This document shows, piece by piece, positions 35,741 to 48,188 of a stretch of 64,000 nucleotides of DNA. This DNA comes from Heracleum sosnowskyi (Eukaryota > Streptophyta > Magnoliopsida > Apiales > Apiaceae), in contig CM061240.1 in the NCBI GenBank assembly GCA_030848705.1, positions 21,905,001-21,969,000 on the forward strand, written 5' to 3'. The notes under the pieces are model-generated. The model did no database searches, was not told the DNA's origin, and was given only the letters and a program-made list of their open reading frames with translations. The number at the start of each line of letters is the position of its first letter. The stretch's first letter is position 1. A program made the position numbers and the translations under genes.

Positions 35741-36267
35741 CAAAAATAATATATACAATATATTTACAAAAATATCTAAGACAAATAGAAAATAAAAGAT
35801 AATAAGCAATAAAAATAAAATAATAAAATAATAATAATAAAAAATATTTACAGGAAACTATTTACATGAAACTATTTACTGGAAACTATTTACATGAAAC
35901 TATTTACAGGCAACTATTTACATGAAACTATTTACAGGCCACTATTTACATGAAACTATTTACAGGCACCTATGCACAAACATTAGAAAATTGCAGAATA
36001 TTATAGAAAATAATGTAAACTTGCAGAAATATTTAAACAACAATATTTACAATCTGAAACTAACTTAAATGATTCTTAAATAAATAAATTTTCAATAAAA
36101 ATAAGTTTCTCTACTTAAAAAATATGAGAAAAGTATTTTTAAAGAAAATAAATTATTCAGAATATTTAAATTAACAAGCTTTATTCTAAACAAGAATTGG
36201 CAAAATATATCATTCAATATTAGCAAGAGAAAATGATTTTGAAAGAACAAACATGACAGAGATATTG
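35741..36267. other. E1 spacer between pol and env-like remnant
   Basis: AT-rich and non-coding, with the 14/28-bp tandem repeat at 35844-35971. It corresponds in position to the TTCGATAG-rich spacer of E3 but lacks those words. Confidence 0.6.
35844..35971. repeat. 14/28-bp tandem repeat
   Basis: GAAACTATTTACA-type units alternate in two forms (ending ..ACATG and ..ACAGG), giving a 28-bp higher-order period over about 128 bases. Confidence 0.88.
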
Positions 36268-39200
36268 TTAATCACTAAGACTGTTTAACATACCCAATTT
36301 ACCAACTAACTTGATAAATGTGGATTCGTCAATAGATTTAGTGAATATATCTGCAGTCTGTTCTTCTGTGGGTACAAAGTGTAACTCCACAGTTCCATTC
36401 ATGACATGCTCTCTGATAAAATGATACCTGATATCAATGTGCTTCGTTCTCGAGTGCTGCACAGGGTTGTTGGAGATTGCTATGGCACTTGTATTATCAC
36501 ACAAAATAGGAATTTTGTCTAATGCAAAGCCATAGTCCTTTAATTGATTCCTAATCCATAAGATCTGAGCACAACAGCTTCCAGCAGCAATATATTCAGC
36601 TTCTGCTGTTGAATTGGAAACTGTTTGTTGTTTCTTGCTATACCAGGAAATCAATCTACCTCCTAGGAATTGACAACTCCCAGAGGTACTCTTTCTATCC
36701 ACAACACTACCTGCATAATCAGAATCTGTATATCCAACAAGATTAAAACCAGAATCTTTAGGGTACCAGATACCTAGATTAGGTGTACCCTTAAGATATC
36801 TCAAGATTCTTTTAACAGTAACGAGATGTACATCTCTAGGGTCCGCTTGGAACCTTGCACACAAGCATGTAGCATACATAATATCTGGTCTACTTGCAGT
36901 AAGATAGAGTAAGGAGCCAATCATACCTCTGTAGCTTGTAACATCTACCTTGATAGATTTGTCAGAAGCTCCAAGTTTGACGGCTGTTGAAGATGGAGTC
37001 CTTGCTGATGCTGAATCCTCCATGTGATACTTCTTGAGGAGTTCTTTGAGATACTTGGATTGACAAATAAATATACCATTTGACCTTTGACTTACTTGTA
37101 ATCCAAGAAAGAACTTCAGCTCACCCATCATACTCATTTCAAACTTACTCTGCATTAGCTCAGCAAATCTCTTACAGAGATTATCATTAGTAGACCCAAA
37201 TATGATGTCATCCACATAGACTTGGACTAATATCATATCACCTTTATGTTTCTTTGAAAAAAGAGTTTTGTCTATGATACCTCTAACAAAACCATTTTCT
37301 AAAAGAAAACCAGAGAGAGTGTCATACCATTTTCTTGGGGCTTGTTTGAGACCATAGATAGCCTTGAAGAGAAAGTACACAAAGTCCAGCAGCTCCTGAT
37401 TTTCAAAGCCAGGGGGCTGTTCCACATACACTTCTTCATCAAGCTCACCATTCAGGAATGCACTCTTAACATCCATTAGATAGACTTTAAAATTGGAATA
37501 AGCCGCAAATGCTAAGAACATCCCGATGGCCTCAAGTCTAGCCACTGGTGCATAGGTTTCATCATAATCAATGCCTTCAGCTTGAGAATACCCTTGTGCA
37601 ACCAGTCTTGCCTTGTTCCTTGTAACAATGCCATCCTCATCTAGCTTGTTCCTGTATACCCATCTAGTACCAACTACTTTCTTGTTCTTTGGCCTGGGTA
37701 CCAGCTTCCAGACTTGCTTTTGTTCAAATTGATTGAGTTCATCTTGCATAGCAATCACCCAATCTGGATCAGTCAGTGCTTCCTCAGTTTTCTTTGGCTC
37801 CATTTTAGATAAAAATGCTGAGAAATGACATTCATTCTGAGAAGCACTTCTAGTTTTAACTCCAACATCTGGATCACCAATGATCAGCTCAAAAGGATAA
37901 GCTCTATTCCATACAGTCTGTCTTGGAAGATTTGATCTTGATGATTCTCCTTGAAATTCACTTTGATGTTGTGAGTGACTAGATGATCCTTCATTTGCTC
38001 CCCCTGAGTTGTTGCTTGATTGCCTTGATGATTCTTCTCCAGTGTTAGTGGTATCTCCATTGTTACCAATGTTTCCACCACCACCACTAGGATTATTATC
38101 ATCATTATTATTATCATTACCAGCAATAACTTCAGGTGGGGCTTCATCATCTGACTCTGAGTCTGGCAAGTTATCAAACTTCAGATTCTCAGATGAATCT
38201 TCTTTTTGGATATTAGGGAGCTTAGTGTCATCAAAAGTAACATTGACACTTTCCTTTACTGTGTGACTGCCTACCAAGTAGACCCTGTAAGATCTTCTGG
38301 AATAACCAACAAAAAAAGCTTCTTGTGCCTTTGCATCAAACTTGCCACGTTATATATTGTCATCTATAAGCACAAAGCATTTTGCTCCAAATACATGAAA
38401 GTACTTGACAGTTGGTTTCTTGTTGTTCATGATCTCATACGGAGTCTTCATTAAGTCCTTGTTGATTAAAGTTCGATTCTGAGTATAACAAGCTGTATTC
38501 GCTGCTTCAGCCCAAAAGTACGTTGGAAGTTTGGACTCACTTAACATAGTCCTTGCAGCTTCAATCAATGTACGATTCTTTCTTTCCACTACTCCATTTT
38601 GTTGAGGAGTTCTAGGGGCAGAATATTGTCTTATTATTCCTTTATCAGCACAAAAGTCATTTAGAATGGCATTCTTGAATTCAGTACCATTATCTGACCT
38701 TATGGCTCTAACAGGGAATCTAGAATCCAGCTCAATCAACTTCACATGGCCAATCACCAGGTATGGGGTCTCATCCTTGGAATGTAGGAATAAAACCCAT
38801 GTATATTTTGAAAAGTCATCAACAATCACAAGTGCATATTGCTTCTTTGACATAGACATCACATTAACTGGACCAAACAAATCCATGTGCAGTAGCTGAA
38901 GAGGTTCAGTTATTGATGATGTGTCAGTGCCCTTGTGAGAAGCTTTCTTTGACTTTCCTTTCTGACATGCCTCACACAGTCCTTCCTGTGTAAATTCCAT
39001 CTGAGGCAAACCTCTAACCAATTCCCTCTTGACTAAAGAGTTCAAGGTTTTGAAGTTAAGGTGAGACATCTTCTTGTGCCATAGCCAACTATCATCTGAT
39101 GAAGCTTTAGCATAAAAACAATTAACTTCATCTTTGAATCCCGAGTTCAGATCAGCTATGAACAAGTCACCTTTCCTTACTCCTTGAAGAGCAGGCTTTC

Positions 39201-39543
39201 CATTCTTCTTGTGAAGGATCTGACACTTCTCTCTTTCAAAGGAAACAACATATCCTCTGTCACAGAACTGACTGATGCTGAGAAGATTGAACGTCAGACC
39301 TTCCAAAAATGAAACATCTTCAATGATAACATTTCCGTACTTCAAACAGCCATATCCTTTCGTAATACCCTTGCTGTTATCTCCAAAGGTTACTACTGGG
39401 CCAGCTTTCTCAACCAAATCTGATAGCAGGGCTCTATCTCCGGTCATATGCCTTGAACAGCCACTGTCAAGAACCCATATAATACGGCTTACCTGTTTAA
39501 CTCCCTGCAATACCAGATTGATTAGTCCTTCCTCGGAACCCAC
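36268..39543 (-). pseudogene. E1 pol: protease, integrase, RT, RNase H, one stop codon
   Basis: Two open segments in the same frame, 39543-38350 and 38349-36268, are separated only by a TAA at 38350-38352. The first has protease (DSGCSRHMTG), the pre-integrase Cys/His domain and integrase with catalytic Asp (HMDLFGP), Asp (RSDNGTEF) and Glu (QNGVVERKN). The second continues through the integrase C-terminal region and a Ser/Asn/Gly-rich linker to RT with YVDD and RNase H with TDSDYAG, ending as in E3. Apart from the stop the polyprotein looks complete. There is no ATG at its start: it overlaps the end of gag in the -1 frame, so a frameshift or splicing would be needed for expression. Confidence 0.93.
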
Positions 39544-41417
39544 ACTTGATTGGGTCCGGCATACTTAAAGAATTGGCCTTTGTCAGGCAAAACAACATTT
39601 TTAACTAAAACTACTTCAACCTCTTTCACATAAGAGCGTTTCCATTTATAGCCAGCCTTAACACATTTCTGAGTAGGCTTAGGGATAAATGAATCCACTC
39701 TAGTCTGAGGAGGACTAGTAGTCTTTGCTTTAACATGCTTCTTATTATTAACATGTTGACGTGGAGCAGTCTTATCACTAGATACATGCTTTTTATTAAA
39801 GAAAGCATACATAACATTAAAAGCACAAGACATGCAATTACTCACACCACATGCTTTATGAGAAGAATTAACAGCAGGCATGTTAGTTCTACAGTTGTTT
39901 TGATCCAACTTATGGAGATCTGATTTAGTCTTTTTAGTTGTAGCAACTTTGACTGGAATATCATATATACACTTTTTGGATTGTTCAACTTCCAAAGCAA
40001 TATCTTCTTCACGAATCTCCTCTGCAATGATGATAGAGTCTTCATTCAGAGGTTCTGCTTCGGACTCCTTACAGAAGGGTGTTTCAATACCCTTAAGCAC
40101 ATATGGAACACCCCTTCCTTCAGTTCTGACTCTACAAGGGGAATTAATTCCAAGCAATCCAATGGCCTCATTATAACCATAACCTATACTGACATGATTA
40201 CCAATAGCTTGTTTATTGAGAATCTCTTTAGCCATCTTACAAGAGCTGAAATAGGCATTAGCTTTAGTCTTCAGCTCACTAATCTCTTTCTTAAGAATGG
40301 TTTCCAGTTGAATATAACATTTAACCCTATTCTCAAGAAAATCTATTTTCTCAATAAGTTCATCCTGATTAACATGCACTAGTTTTAATTCTTTTATTTC
40401 CTTTTCAAGATTTGTGTTTAAAAGAATTATTCTATCATTTTCAGTGCGTGCACAACTTAAAGTATCACCAATATTACGAATAATTTCAGTGTCAGTGAAC
40501 TTTACCTCAGACATGTTGGGTGAAGATAACATGGAATCAAAGAGTTTGTCTCCTATTGCCATGAGTGCAAGATTTCCAACTTCTTCATCTTCACTGTCTG
40601 TATCATCCCAGCTCTTTTCTTTAGACTTGTTCTTCTCAACCATCCCTGTTTTATAGCCACCCCTTGTGCTATTTGAGGATGAAGAACCACCTGTTTGGTA
40701 TTCGTCAGCATATGTCTTGAACTTGAAACTAGGATTTCTCCTGAACCTGAAGTTTCCAAACTTCTTCACTACCCAGGCCATAGACTCATCTTCCAACTGT
40801 TCAAGCTCCTCCATAGAATAAAAATCACCACCAGATTGACTTGTACATGTAACACCATATTCAGCTACAATTACATCCTTGTTAGGACTGGAAGGTAGAA
40901 CAACCTTCGCTTCATGTTTCTGTGGGACTCCAGCTACCAGTGAAGTAGACATACTAACCACTCTTCCTTCCCTTGGATTTGATCTGAAGTGCTCATATGA
41001 AGAGGTGAGAATTTCCATCTTATTCTCTCTGACTTCCTCTGTCCCTTCATTGATTATTTCAATCGTATCCCAAATGTGTTTGGCAGAAACACATTTTAAA
41101 ATATGATTATGCATGATTGGATCAAGACAATCAACCAGTATCAACTTAAGACAGACATCCAAGGAAACATCTTCTTTTTCTTCAGGAGTGTAGTCCTTGG
41201 GATCCTTAGGGTATATCCTAGCAGCCCTAGTAACAACATTATTCTCTATTAGCTCTTCCTCAACAAACATAGGAATTCTTGGTCCATTCTTCAACACATC
41301 AAGATATTCAACATTAACCACTTGAAGAAACAGGAGCATCTTCTTCTTCCACATAGGATAATGATCCTTGCTGAACATTGGGATTTTGACTGTAACAGCT
41401 TTCTGAGTTGTAGACAT
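39522..41417 (-). CDS. E1 Gag with two internal in-frame deletions
   Basis: A 631-codon frame runs from the ATG at 41417 (MSTTQK, shared with element A) to TAG/TAA at 39522-39524 after the VWVPRKD end; the frame is also open upstream to 41495 but the conserved start is at 41417. Relative to element A two blocks are missing without loss of frame. About 81 residues of the Gag core are gone (junction near 40965), and about 40 residues including the entire CCHC zinc knuckle (junction near 40628). The rest aligns residue by residue. Without its zinc knuckle this Gag is unlikely to package RNA normally. Confidence 0.9.
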   Translation of the reverse strand: MSTTQKAVTVKIPMFSKDHYPMWKKKMLLFLQVVNVEYLDVLKNGPRIPMFVEEELIENNVVTRAARIYPKDPKDYTPEEKEDVSLDVCLKLILVDCLDPIMHNHILKCVSAKHIWDTIEIINEGTEEVRENKMEILTSSYEHFRSNPREGRVVSMSTSLVAGVPQKHEAKVVLPSSPNKDVIVAEYGVTCTSQSGGDFYSMEELEQLEDESMAWVVKKFGNFRFRRNPSFKFKTYADEYQTGGSSSSNSTRGGYKTGMVEKNKSKEKSWDDTDSEDEEVGNLALMAIGDKLFDSMLSSPNMSEVKFTDTEIIRNIGDTLSCARTENDRIILLNTNLEKEIKELKLVHVNQDELIEKIDFLENRVKCYIQLETILKKEISELKTKANAYFSSCKMAKEILNKQAIGNHVSIGYGYNEAIGLLGINSPCRVRTEGRGVPYVLKGIETPFCKESEAEPLNEDSIIIAEEIREEDIALEVEQSKKCIYDIPVKVATTKKTKSDLHKLDQNNCRTNMPAVNSSHKACGVSNCMSCAFNVMYAFFNKKHVSSDKTAPRQHVNNKKHVKAKTTSPPQTRVDSFIPKPTQKCVKAGYKWKRSYVKEVEVVLVKNVVLPDKGQFFKYAGPNQVWVPRKD

Positions 41418-41501
41418 TTTTGAGATTTTTAGAAAAATAAAAATTTCAGAGTTAAAAAAAATCTCAAACAATTGGATCTTTGATTTGTATATCAATCAAA
41501 A

Positions 41502-41514
41502 GGCTCTGATGCCA
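41502..41514 (-). other. E1 primer binding site
   Basis: Minus strand TGGCATCAGAGCC, the same as in element A, two bases from the 5' LTR. Confidence 0.9.
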
Positions 41515-41516
41515 AT

Positions 41517-43000
41517 TGTTAGGTCCTGATAAGTTTGTAGAAGGGGGGTTGAATACAAACTATACCGTTTTATCGAATTTGTCCTTTAAATGATTTAACT
41601 GTTTAGAACAAATTAGTGCGGAATAAAACTGAAACATTATTCAAGTTAAATAAAACTCTATTAAACTTGAAGGGTGTTACAATTCTGATCACTGATTACA
41701 AAGAACTTGATAAAACAAATCTAGAATAAATTCGACATGAATTTATCTATTTTTGTAATAAAAAGGATCGAATACTAAAAAGTAGTTCGATATAAAATCT
41801 AGGGATTATGATCCGCTAGAAAGTCAAAGCAGTACAAGTGAAATGATCCTTATGAATTTATTGATAAGAACATGTCAAGAATTAAGTCACTTGAAGAAAT
41901 TGATTGCTTTGCCGTTTTGAAATGAAGAAGACAGTTGAAGCTTTTATGTTGAAGTACTCTGCCTCTTTTTGTTTCTGTGTGTTTTTCTTTTCTTTTCTTG
42001 AATGTGTTGTAATTGATGTGGCCAATTGTCTTCTGTCTTTATATTTATATCAAATCATTTCACTTGAATCCCACGTGCAGGCCACTTCAACAGAATACAA
42101 ATTGCCTTGGAAGACTTAGAGGGAAACAATGCAAATGGCCTTGGAAGACTCTCGGGAAGACAATGGTTGTACTAAGAAGACAATCGGTAAGACAATGCTT
42201 GGCCTAGGAAGACAATCGGGAAGACTCACTTGTGAGTCTTCCTAGTTCATTTTTCTAAGTCTTCCTAGTTCAAACTTAAGTCTTCCTAGTTCATTTTTAT
42301 TCTAATTTAAATAATTAACTAAATAAATTATATATTAAATTAATTCTTTACAGAATTAATTTAATAAATAATATACTTGATAGTATTAATTATTTATAAG
42401 AGAATAAATAGAATTAGTTGACTTCTCAATTAATTTCTTTTTATTCTAATTTAAATAATTAACTAAATAAATTATGTATTAAATTAATTCTTTACAGAAT
42501 TAATTTAATAAATAATTTACTCAATAGTATTAATTATTTATAAGAGAATAAATAGAATTAATTGACTTCTCAATAAATTCCAGAATCACTTAAAACTTAG
42601 ATAAAGAATAAACATATAGTACGTTGACACTCAATGCACGGTCTGGTTCATGAGTGACTAACGACAATGTCTGTTCTTTATCTATTTGACCTTAAGCAGT
42701 GATTCACTTCCTTCTCATTCAAGAACTCCGTAATCAGTATCTTTTTCTGTCACCACTTGAAATCTCCGTCACTTTAATAAATCCACTGAGCTTGAATACT
42801 TCATTGAGGCTTGATCAATAAATTGAGCTTCTTTCAATGTAGAATCACTTCAAGTCTGTAGATGACTTTAATCTTCATTCTTTGACAGATATAATCTTCT
42901 GAGATTCCTGTGACATCTGATCTAATATTTACTTATTACATTCTTGTTTAAGTTGAGTAGAATCCTCGAATTACAAATAGGCTATAGCATATGCCTTTCA
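41517..43000 (-). repeat. E1 5' LTR (right copy)
   Basis: 1484 bp, TG...CA, followed by target-site copy ATAAC (43001-43005). It carries the same GAAGAC/GTCTTCC words and internal duplication as the left copy. Confidence 0.96.
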
Positions 43001-43005
43001 ATAAC

Positions 43006-44582
43006 TCTTGGATAGTTTGGTGGAACAACGTTTGTACACATTTATCCAATAAATCTCACCAAACCCTATGCCTCTAAATCCACAATCTTATAGTGATGAT
43101 TTAGTTAAGTTAGACCCAATTATCCAACAATTGAGTATCACAATTACTCCATCGCATCTTACCACAATAGATGGGATTACCCCGCTTTGGCAAGCCCACT
43201 CCTTATCGATCTAGGTCTTGACGAGTGTTCATCATTAGAAGGCATCCGATTAACTTAATATTAATTTAGGGATTTGTTAATCTTATTTAAAACGACCATG
43301 ATCACATCATCACAAGATTCCCAATTTTTCCTTGAATTAGGTACTTCAAATCAAAATTCGTCAATGGTTTGATTTCCAAATAGTCGGAGAAGTCACAAGT
43401 GGTCTTACTTAAAACCTAACACCATACAGGTTAATAACCCGCTTTTGTCAAAATCGCCCCATATCAAAAAACTGAAAATTCATACTTAATTCCGTGTTTC
43501 ATAAACACAGGAATCTCATGTTCGTTTTTTGTTCATTTTTTAAAATCTTGAATCGTTACAGATTTTATCTTTTTTAAGCAAACATGGCATGCGTGTATCT
43601 AACACATACATGATTAATCTAATTAAAGCATGCATCTTTATAACTACGCATACATATCATCATCACATGTATCATATATGTAAAGTGCGTAAAGTAAACG
43701 TGTTTGGTTATGGCCCATCCTATTTGATCTTTCCAAGCTAATGAAAAAATCAAGGTCAATCTATGGTGGTTAATATAATACAAAACAATGTTACAAGTCT
43801 TCAAGCTTTAACTTGCCTCCTTGCTTGCCTCCTTGTAATGCTTCCTTGGTTCTCCATCTTGGATGTCTTCATATACATTACATAAATAAAATAACCTATC
43901 CTACTGAACTTACAAGTAGAACTCGAGTTACATTCGAGATTTAAACATTAAAAGGAATAACGACATGCAAGTCGTATTTAGAAACCAAACCATAAAAACA
44001 AAACCATTATCCTATGGGTCTTTAGGCCATAACCAAACACCATGCTCATACAACAATTAAGAACTTCTCATATTGCATTAACATATCATACCATATCATA
44101 TTTCTCATGATCCAATCACAGAAATCATATAAAGTGTAAATTAGAAAATCAAAATCAGAATTCTAAAAATAATAAATCTCTGTTTACAGACAGTAAACGA
44201 TGTCAAACGTCTTACAGACGAACGAGTGACATAGTCAGTTTTGTTCAGACGCCCGTTTCCCTTTCCGAAAAGGTATGTTCGGAAAACATCCGACACAGTA
44301 TGCAAATCTCACCAAATTTGTGCAGCGTGTTCAGAAATCGTATCGAATACGATTCTCATAACAAGAACAAACATATATCATGTACATATCAGTATACATA
44401 CAGATTATATGATCATCCCAATCATTATTAATGTACAGTTTATGCATATACATCAATACAACATACATGTTATCATCAAAACAACACATCAATTATGATA
44501 ATCGCAAACATGCTTGTATATACATCAAAAATTAAAACATATAACCGAATTAAAACATTTTCACATGTAGCTCTGATGCCAT
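43006..44582 (-). other. Element B leader, right of E1; no gene
   Basis: This non-coding remainder of element B lies between its gag and its primer site. No ORF of substance is visible. The primer site (minus strand TGGCATCAGAGC) lies at 44570-44581, one base from the LTR. Confidence 0.75.
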
Positions 44583-46075
44583 TGAAGGGTTTCAAGCACA
44601 TAAACGCAACGGAAAAACGTGAAAATAAACCAAAATTCGAAACCCCTTCCGCAGGATCCATGCGAAAACAAAAGATTTAATTCAAAGCTTGTTCAATCAC
44701 CACATATCCCGCTCTCACGATCTACGCTTTACGTTATCCACACGAACGCTTTTCTTGAAGGATTGATGTGTACTAGCACCTGAAAACTGCTTCTTTCTCT
44801 CTCTGTTTTCAAGCTCTCATAAACGACTAGGGTTTTAATATAAAAAACGTTTTTCCATCATAAAATCAGCCTCTAAGAGAGTTTATATAGAGAATAAGCT
44901 TTATTAATTATAATCCAATTATAATTAATACTAATCCAAAATTTCATTTTATTATTTAATTAAGTCTCAGTTAACTAATTAATAACTTATTTCTGAATTA
45001 GTTTAAGTAATTCCCTTTTCTATTTAATTAATTAATTAAGTCATACTTTATTAATATTATTAATAGAATGAATTACTTATTTAATTTAAATTCATAATTT
45101 AAATGATTTCTCCTTCAAGCATTCTTTGTGTGTGAGCCTTGTAGGTTATTATTACGTTGACAACAATTTTAATAACTAATTAAAATTGTAAACAATTAGC
45201 GGCATCTAGTAATACATCATTGCTACCCAAGTAATAATAATTAAATTGGTGATTCGATTAAGCCTTTCGTGAATAATGTTCCATGTAATATAATTTCTTT
45301 AACCTTAATATTATAGATAAAACTCGAGGCATGTAGTGTGTCATCCTCTTCATAATTTAATCTTAATTTTCTTGATCGATGAGTACACTGATAAATCAAA
45401 TCAACATTTGAGCATGGCCGTGCATTTCATAGTCTCACTCAAACAAGAGACCAATAATATCGCTCCTAAAATTAGAAGGGTTAAATCCCATCTAGATCAT
45501 TCTTATTTCTGATACGATTCATAATATACCCAATGTCCACTTTTATCATCACCCGGTCAAAGGTAACTTTTAATGTAATCAAAGTATATTAATTCTCGTA
45601 TAGAAATATAATGATTTCAGGTCTAAGGATCATTACACCATTATCACAGTGAGAATTACTTATGACACTATTAACATGTGTAATCTCACGGCGGGTCAAT
45701 CGAGTGTCATGTACTCTTACATGCACCTATGTTTTGACTTTAGTATTACCATACCTATGACCAATGAGATGTGGTCATGATCATCAGTCAACAAACATAC
45801 TAGTCTTTGTGCATTATTATTGTACTTAAATAATAACACTCGACTAGGGATATTTAGGAATAAAGATACTATTCATATAATCTCATTTTTATGTCACATA
45901 CTTAAAGATATCGAATACATATCATAATTCCAAGGACATTTATTATGCTAACATTTATAACGCAATAAATAAAGACATAATAAAATAATAATAATAATCA
46001 ATAAAACATAATTTATAATAATAAAATGTTTTTTTTAAACATAAAAGTATTGTCTCTAGAGCACTAATACTAACA
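44583..46075 (-). repeat. Element B 5' LTR (right copy)
   Basis: 1493 bp, TG...CA, followed by GCAAT (46076-46080). It lacks a block of about 60 bases near its left end that is present at 27432-27495. Confidence 0.92.
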
Positions 46076-46080
46076 GCAAT

Positions 46081-47135
46081 GTCATTGCCCAACACATAAT
46101 ATTGTAACGAATAATTAATTACATCTTATATGAATCAAAGCATGTACATTGCATACAAGTGTTAATTACTACATCCGAATTAAGAACCTAAGCAATAATA
46201 ATATTATAGAATCTTAGTTTTTCTTAACTGTCAGAATAGAAGAACAATTCTAATATTTTGATTATGTTCAATATACACAAAGTGTACAAGTATTATTCAA
46301 TAGTCAAGATAAACTATTCCAAATAATTCTTCAGTGATTTCAGTTGTTTGTCTAATACCACTTATAGTCTAATCTTCTGTTATCATATTTGATACTAGAT
46401 TATCCAAAATATATAATAAATAGACAATGTAATAATATGCAATCAAGATTCTCAATAAAATGGACAATGTTATATACTTCAAAAGAATATTTAAGTATAA
46501 AACCCAACTGTTCTCTCTTTTAAATTTATTGTCGTTTTACAATTGTGTCAATATTCTCCATCATTTGACATTTTATAATCTCTTGAGGGTTTATAAATTG
46601 TGTTATCATTAGGTTATACTCTACAATATACGCTTGCTAAGTTTGTAGCTCATTGTTGTTATATTAGTGATCCTCGTAAACGAACACGAAAATTGTAAAC
46701 ATTTTATTAATTTAATCCTTCATTCTGCTAGTTTAGTTTAATCTTTTTTTTAAATCAATTTTGTTATGAAAACCAAATCAATTGTAATCGAATCCAGGAT
46801 TTTAAAACCGAAATAAATTTTCTTAATTTTTTCTCTCAAATTGATCTTTAATTCAAAAGTTAAATCTTGAAAATTTTATTTATAACAATTATACAATATT
46901 TCTACGCATCAATATATGATAATAATATATGTTTAGTTGAAATAACAAAACAATTATATATAAAATACAATTGTATATAAAAAATATACTGAATTTATTC
47001 CGATTAATCATTCCGATTAGTTCACGACTATCTGATTAATCCCTGGACGGTGTCTCCACCGATTAATTCTGATTCTCACTTTTTACAACACTGGTTAGAA
47101 GTTTTAAGCTTTTGTTAATATTTTTAAGGCTAATA

Positions 47136-47170
<35 letters not shown>

Positions 47171-47841
47171 ATTTTGATTGGTCTCATGTTTTAAATTTAT
47201 GAAGAAGTTATTTATATATTAAAATGTATAAAAGGTCTAATAATTTTCCTCCTTGTTATCGTACTATATGTTGAGTTAGAGAAAATAGTGTGTAAATAAA
47301 ATCTATGATAAATTAGCCACTTTAAAGTTAATAAAATGACTCATAACTAATTGATTTAAATAAAATAATTGAACCAACCTTTTCTTATCTTAAATATATA
47401 GTTATATAAAAGAAAAAAGAATTTCAACATAAATTTAAGTAATTTAGGAATATGTATAAGTTGAGCATATATTATATACAACTAATTTATGTTATATTAT
47501 AATATAAAATTTACAAATAAAATCATAATTAAAGTATTATCATTCGATCTTACTAATCAAAATACCAAATATTTTTTATATTCACCTGATATGTGCATGA
47601 GTTATAACATATGTTCATTTGTGTTTAAGTGTTATAAATATGTATAATTTAAGTTCAATTTAACTCCTTAGTTATTTTCTTATATTTTGAAATTAAATCA
47701 AATGTTTCACTATTAAATAATACTCACAAATTTTGTGTTTGATTTTAAACACATATGATGATGTGGAATAGTGATAAAAAGATGTATAACTTAACTTGAA
47801 TATCCATGTTCAATCCTCATTTCGGAAATATTCCTAAATAT
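46081..47841. other. AT-rich region without a gene
   Basis: No coding region, RNA gene or recognisable element. The first few hundred bases should continue the sequence interrupted at 27323. A simple (AC)n(AT)n repeat lies at 47136-47171. Confidence 0.7.
47136..47171. repeat. (AC)n(AT)n microsatellite
   Basis: About eight AC units followed directly by about ten AT units. Confidence 0.97.
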
Positions 47842-48188
47842 TACTCCCTCTGTTTCTAAAAACTTTGCCTATTTACTTAAAAACACATGTTTTAAGAAAT
47901 ACATTAAAATATGTTTAACAATCATTAGGTGGATATTTTTACGGGGAAACTAGATTAACTTTCCCCCCATTTTGCATAATCAAATTACAAGAACCAATCA
48001 CATGGCTTCATTACATAGATATGGATTCATCAAAATTACAAATCTTATACACAAACACAGCAGAGTACTCCTATCTATCTTCATTACATTAATCACTTCT
48101 AAAATTAACCAACTGTGCAGACATTGATCAACAACATTTCCCTTTTGATCTCAATGAACCAGCAACAACAGATGGAGATATTGAAGAC

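Larger units (their letters stand above)
32687..43000 (-). mobile_element. Young complete Ty1/copia Sirevirus-like element E1
   Basis: This 10,314-bp element has two LTRs of 1482 and 1484 bp that differ by roughly a dozen bases. Perfect target duplications ATAAC flank it (32682-32686 and 43001-43005). It has primer site, gag, pol, env-like remnant and polypurine tract in the right order on the minus strand. It is inserted in the leader region of element B. Despite its youth the Gag lacks its zinc knuckle and part of its core, pol has one stop, and the env-like gene is ruined. It is therefore probably a non-autonomous copy moved by relatives such as element A. Confidence 0.96.
27329..46075 (-). 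mobile_element. Old degenerate Ty1/copia element B, host of E1
   Basis: It has two LTRs (27329-28869 and 44583-46075), perfect target duplications GCAAT (27324-27328 and 46076-46080), a minus-strand primer site at 44570-44581 and a polypurine tract beside the left LTR. Without E1 and its duplication the element is about 8.4 kb. The gag and pol remnants are riddled with stops and deletions. The LTRs have diverged visibly and the left LTR has a block of roughly 60 bases (near 27432-27495) that the right one lacks. It belongs to a different copia lineage from A, E1, E2 and E3, having no extra ORF and a different Gag start. Confidence 0.92.
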
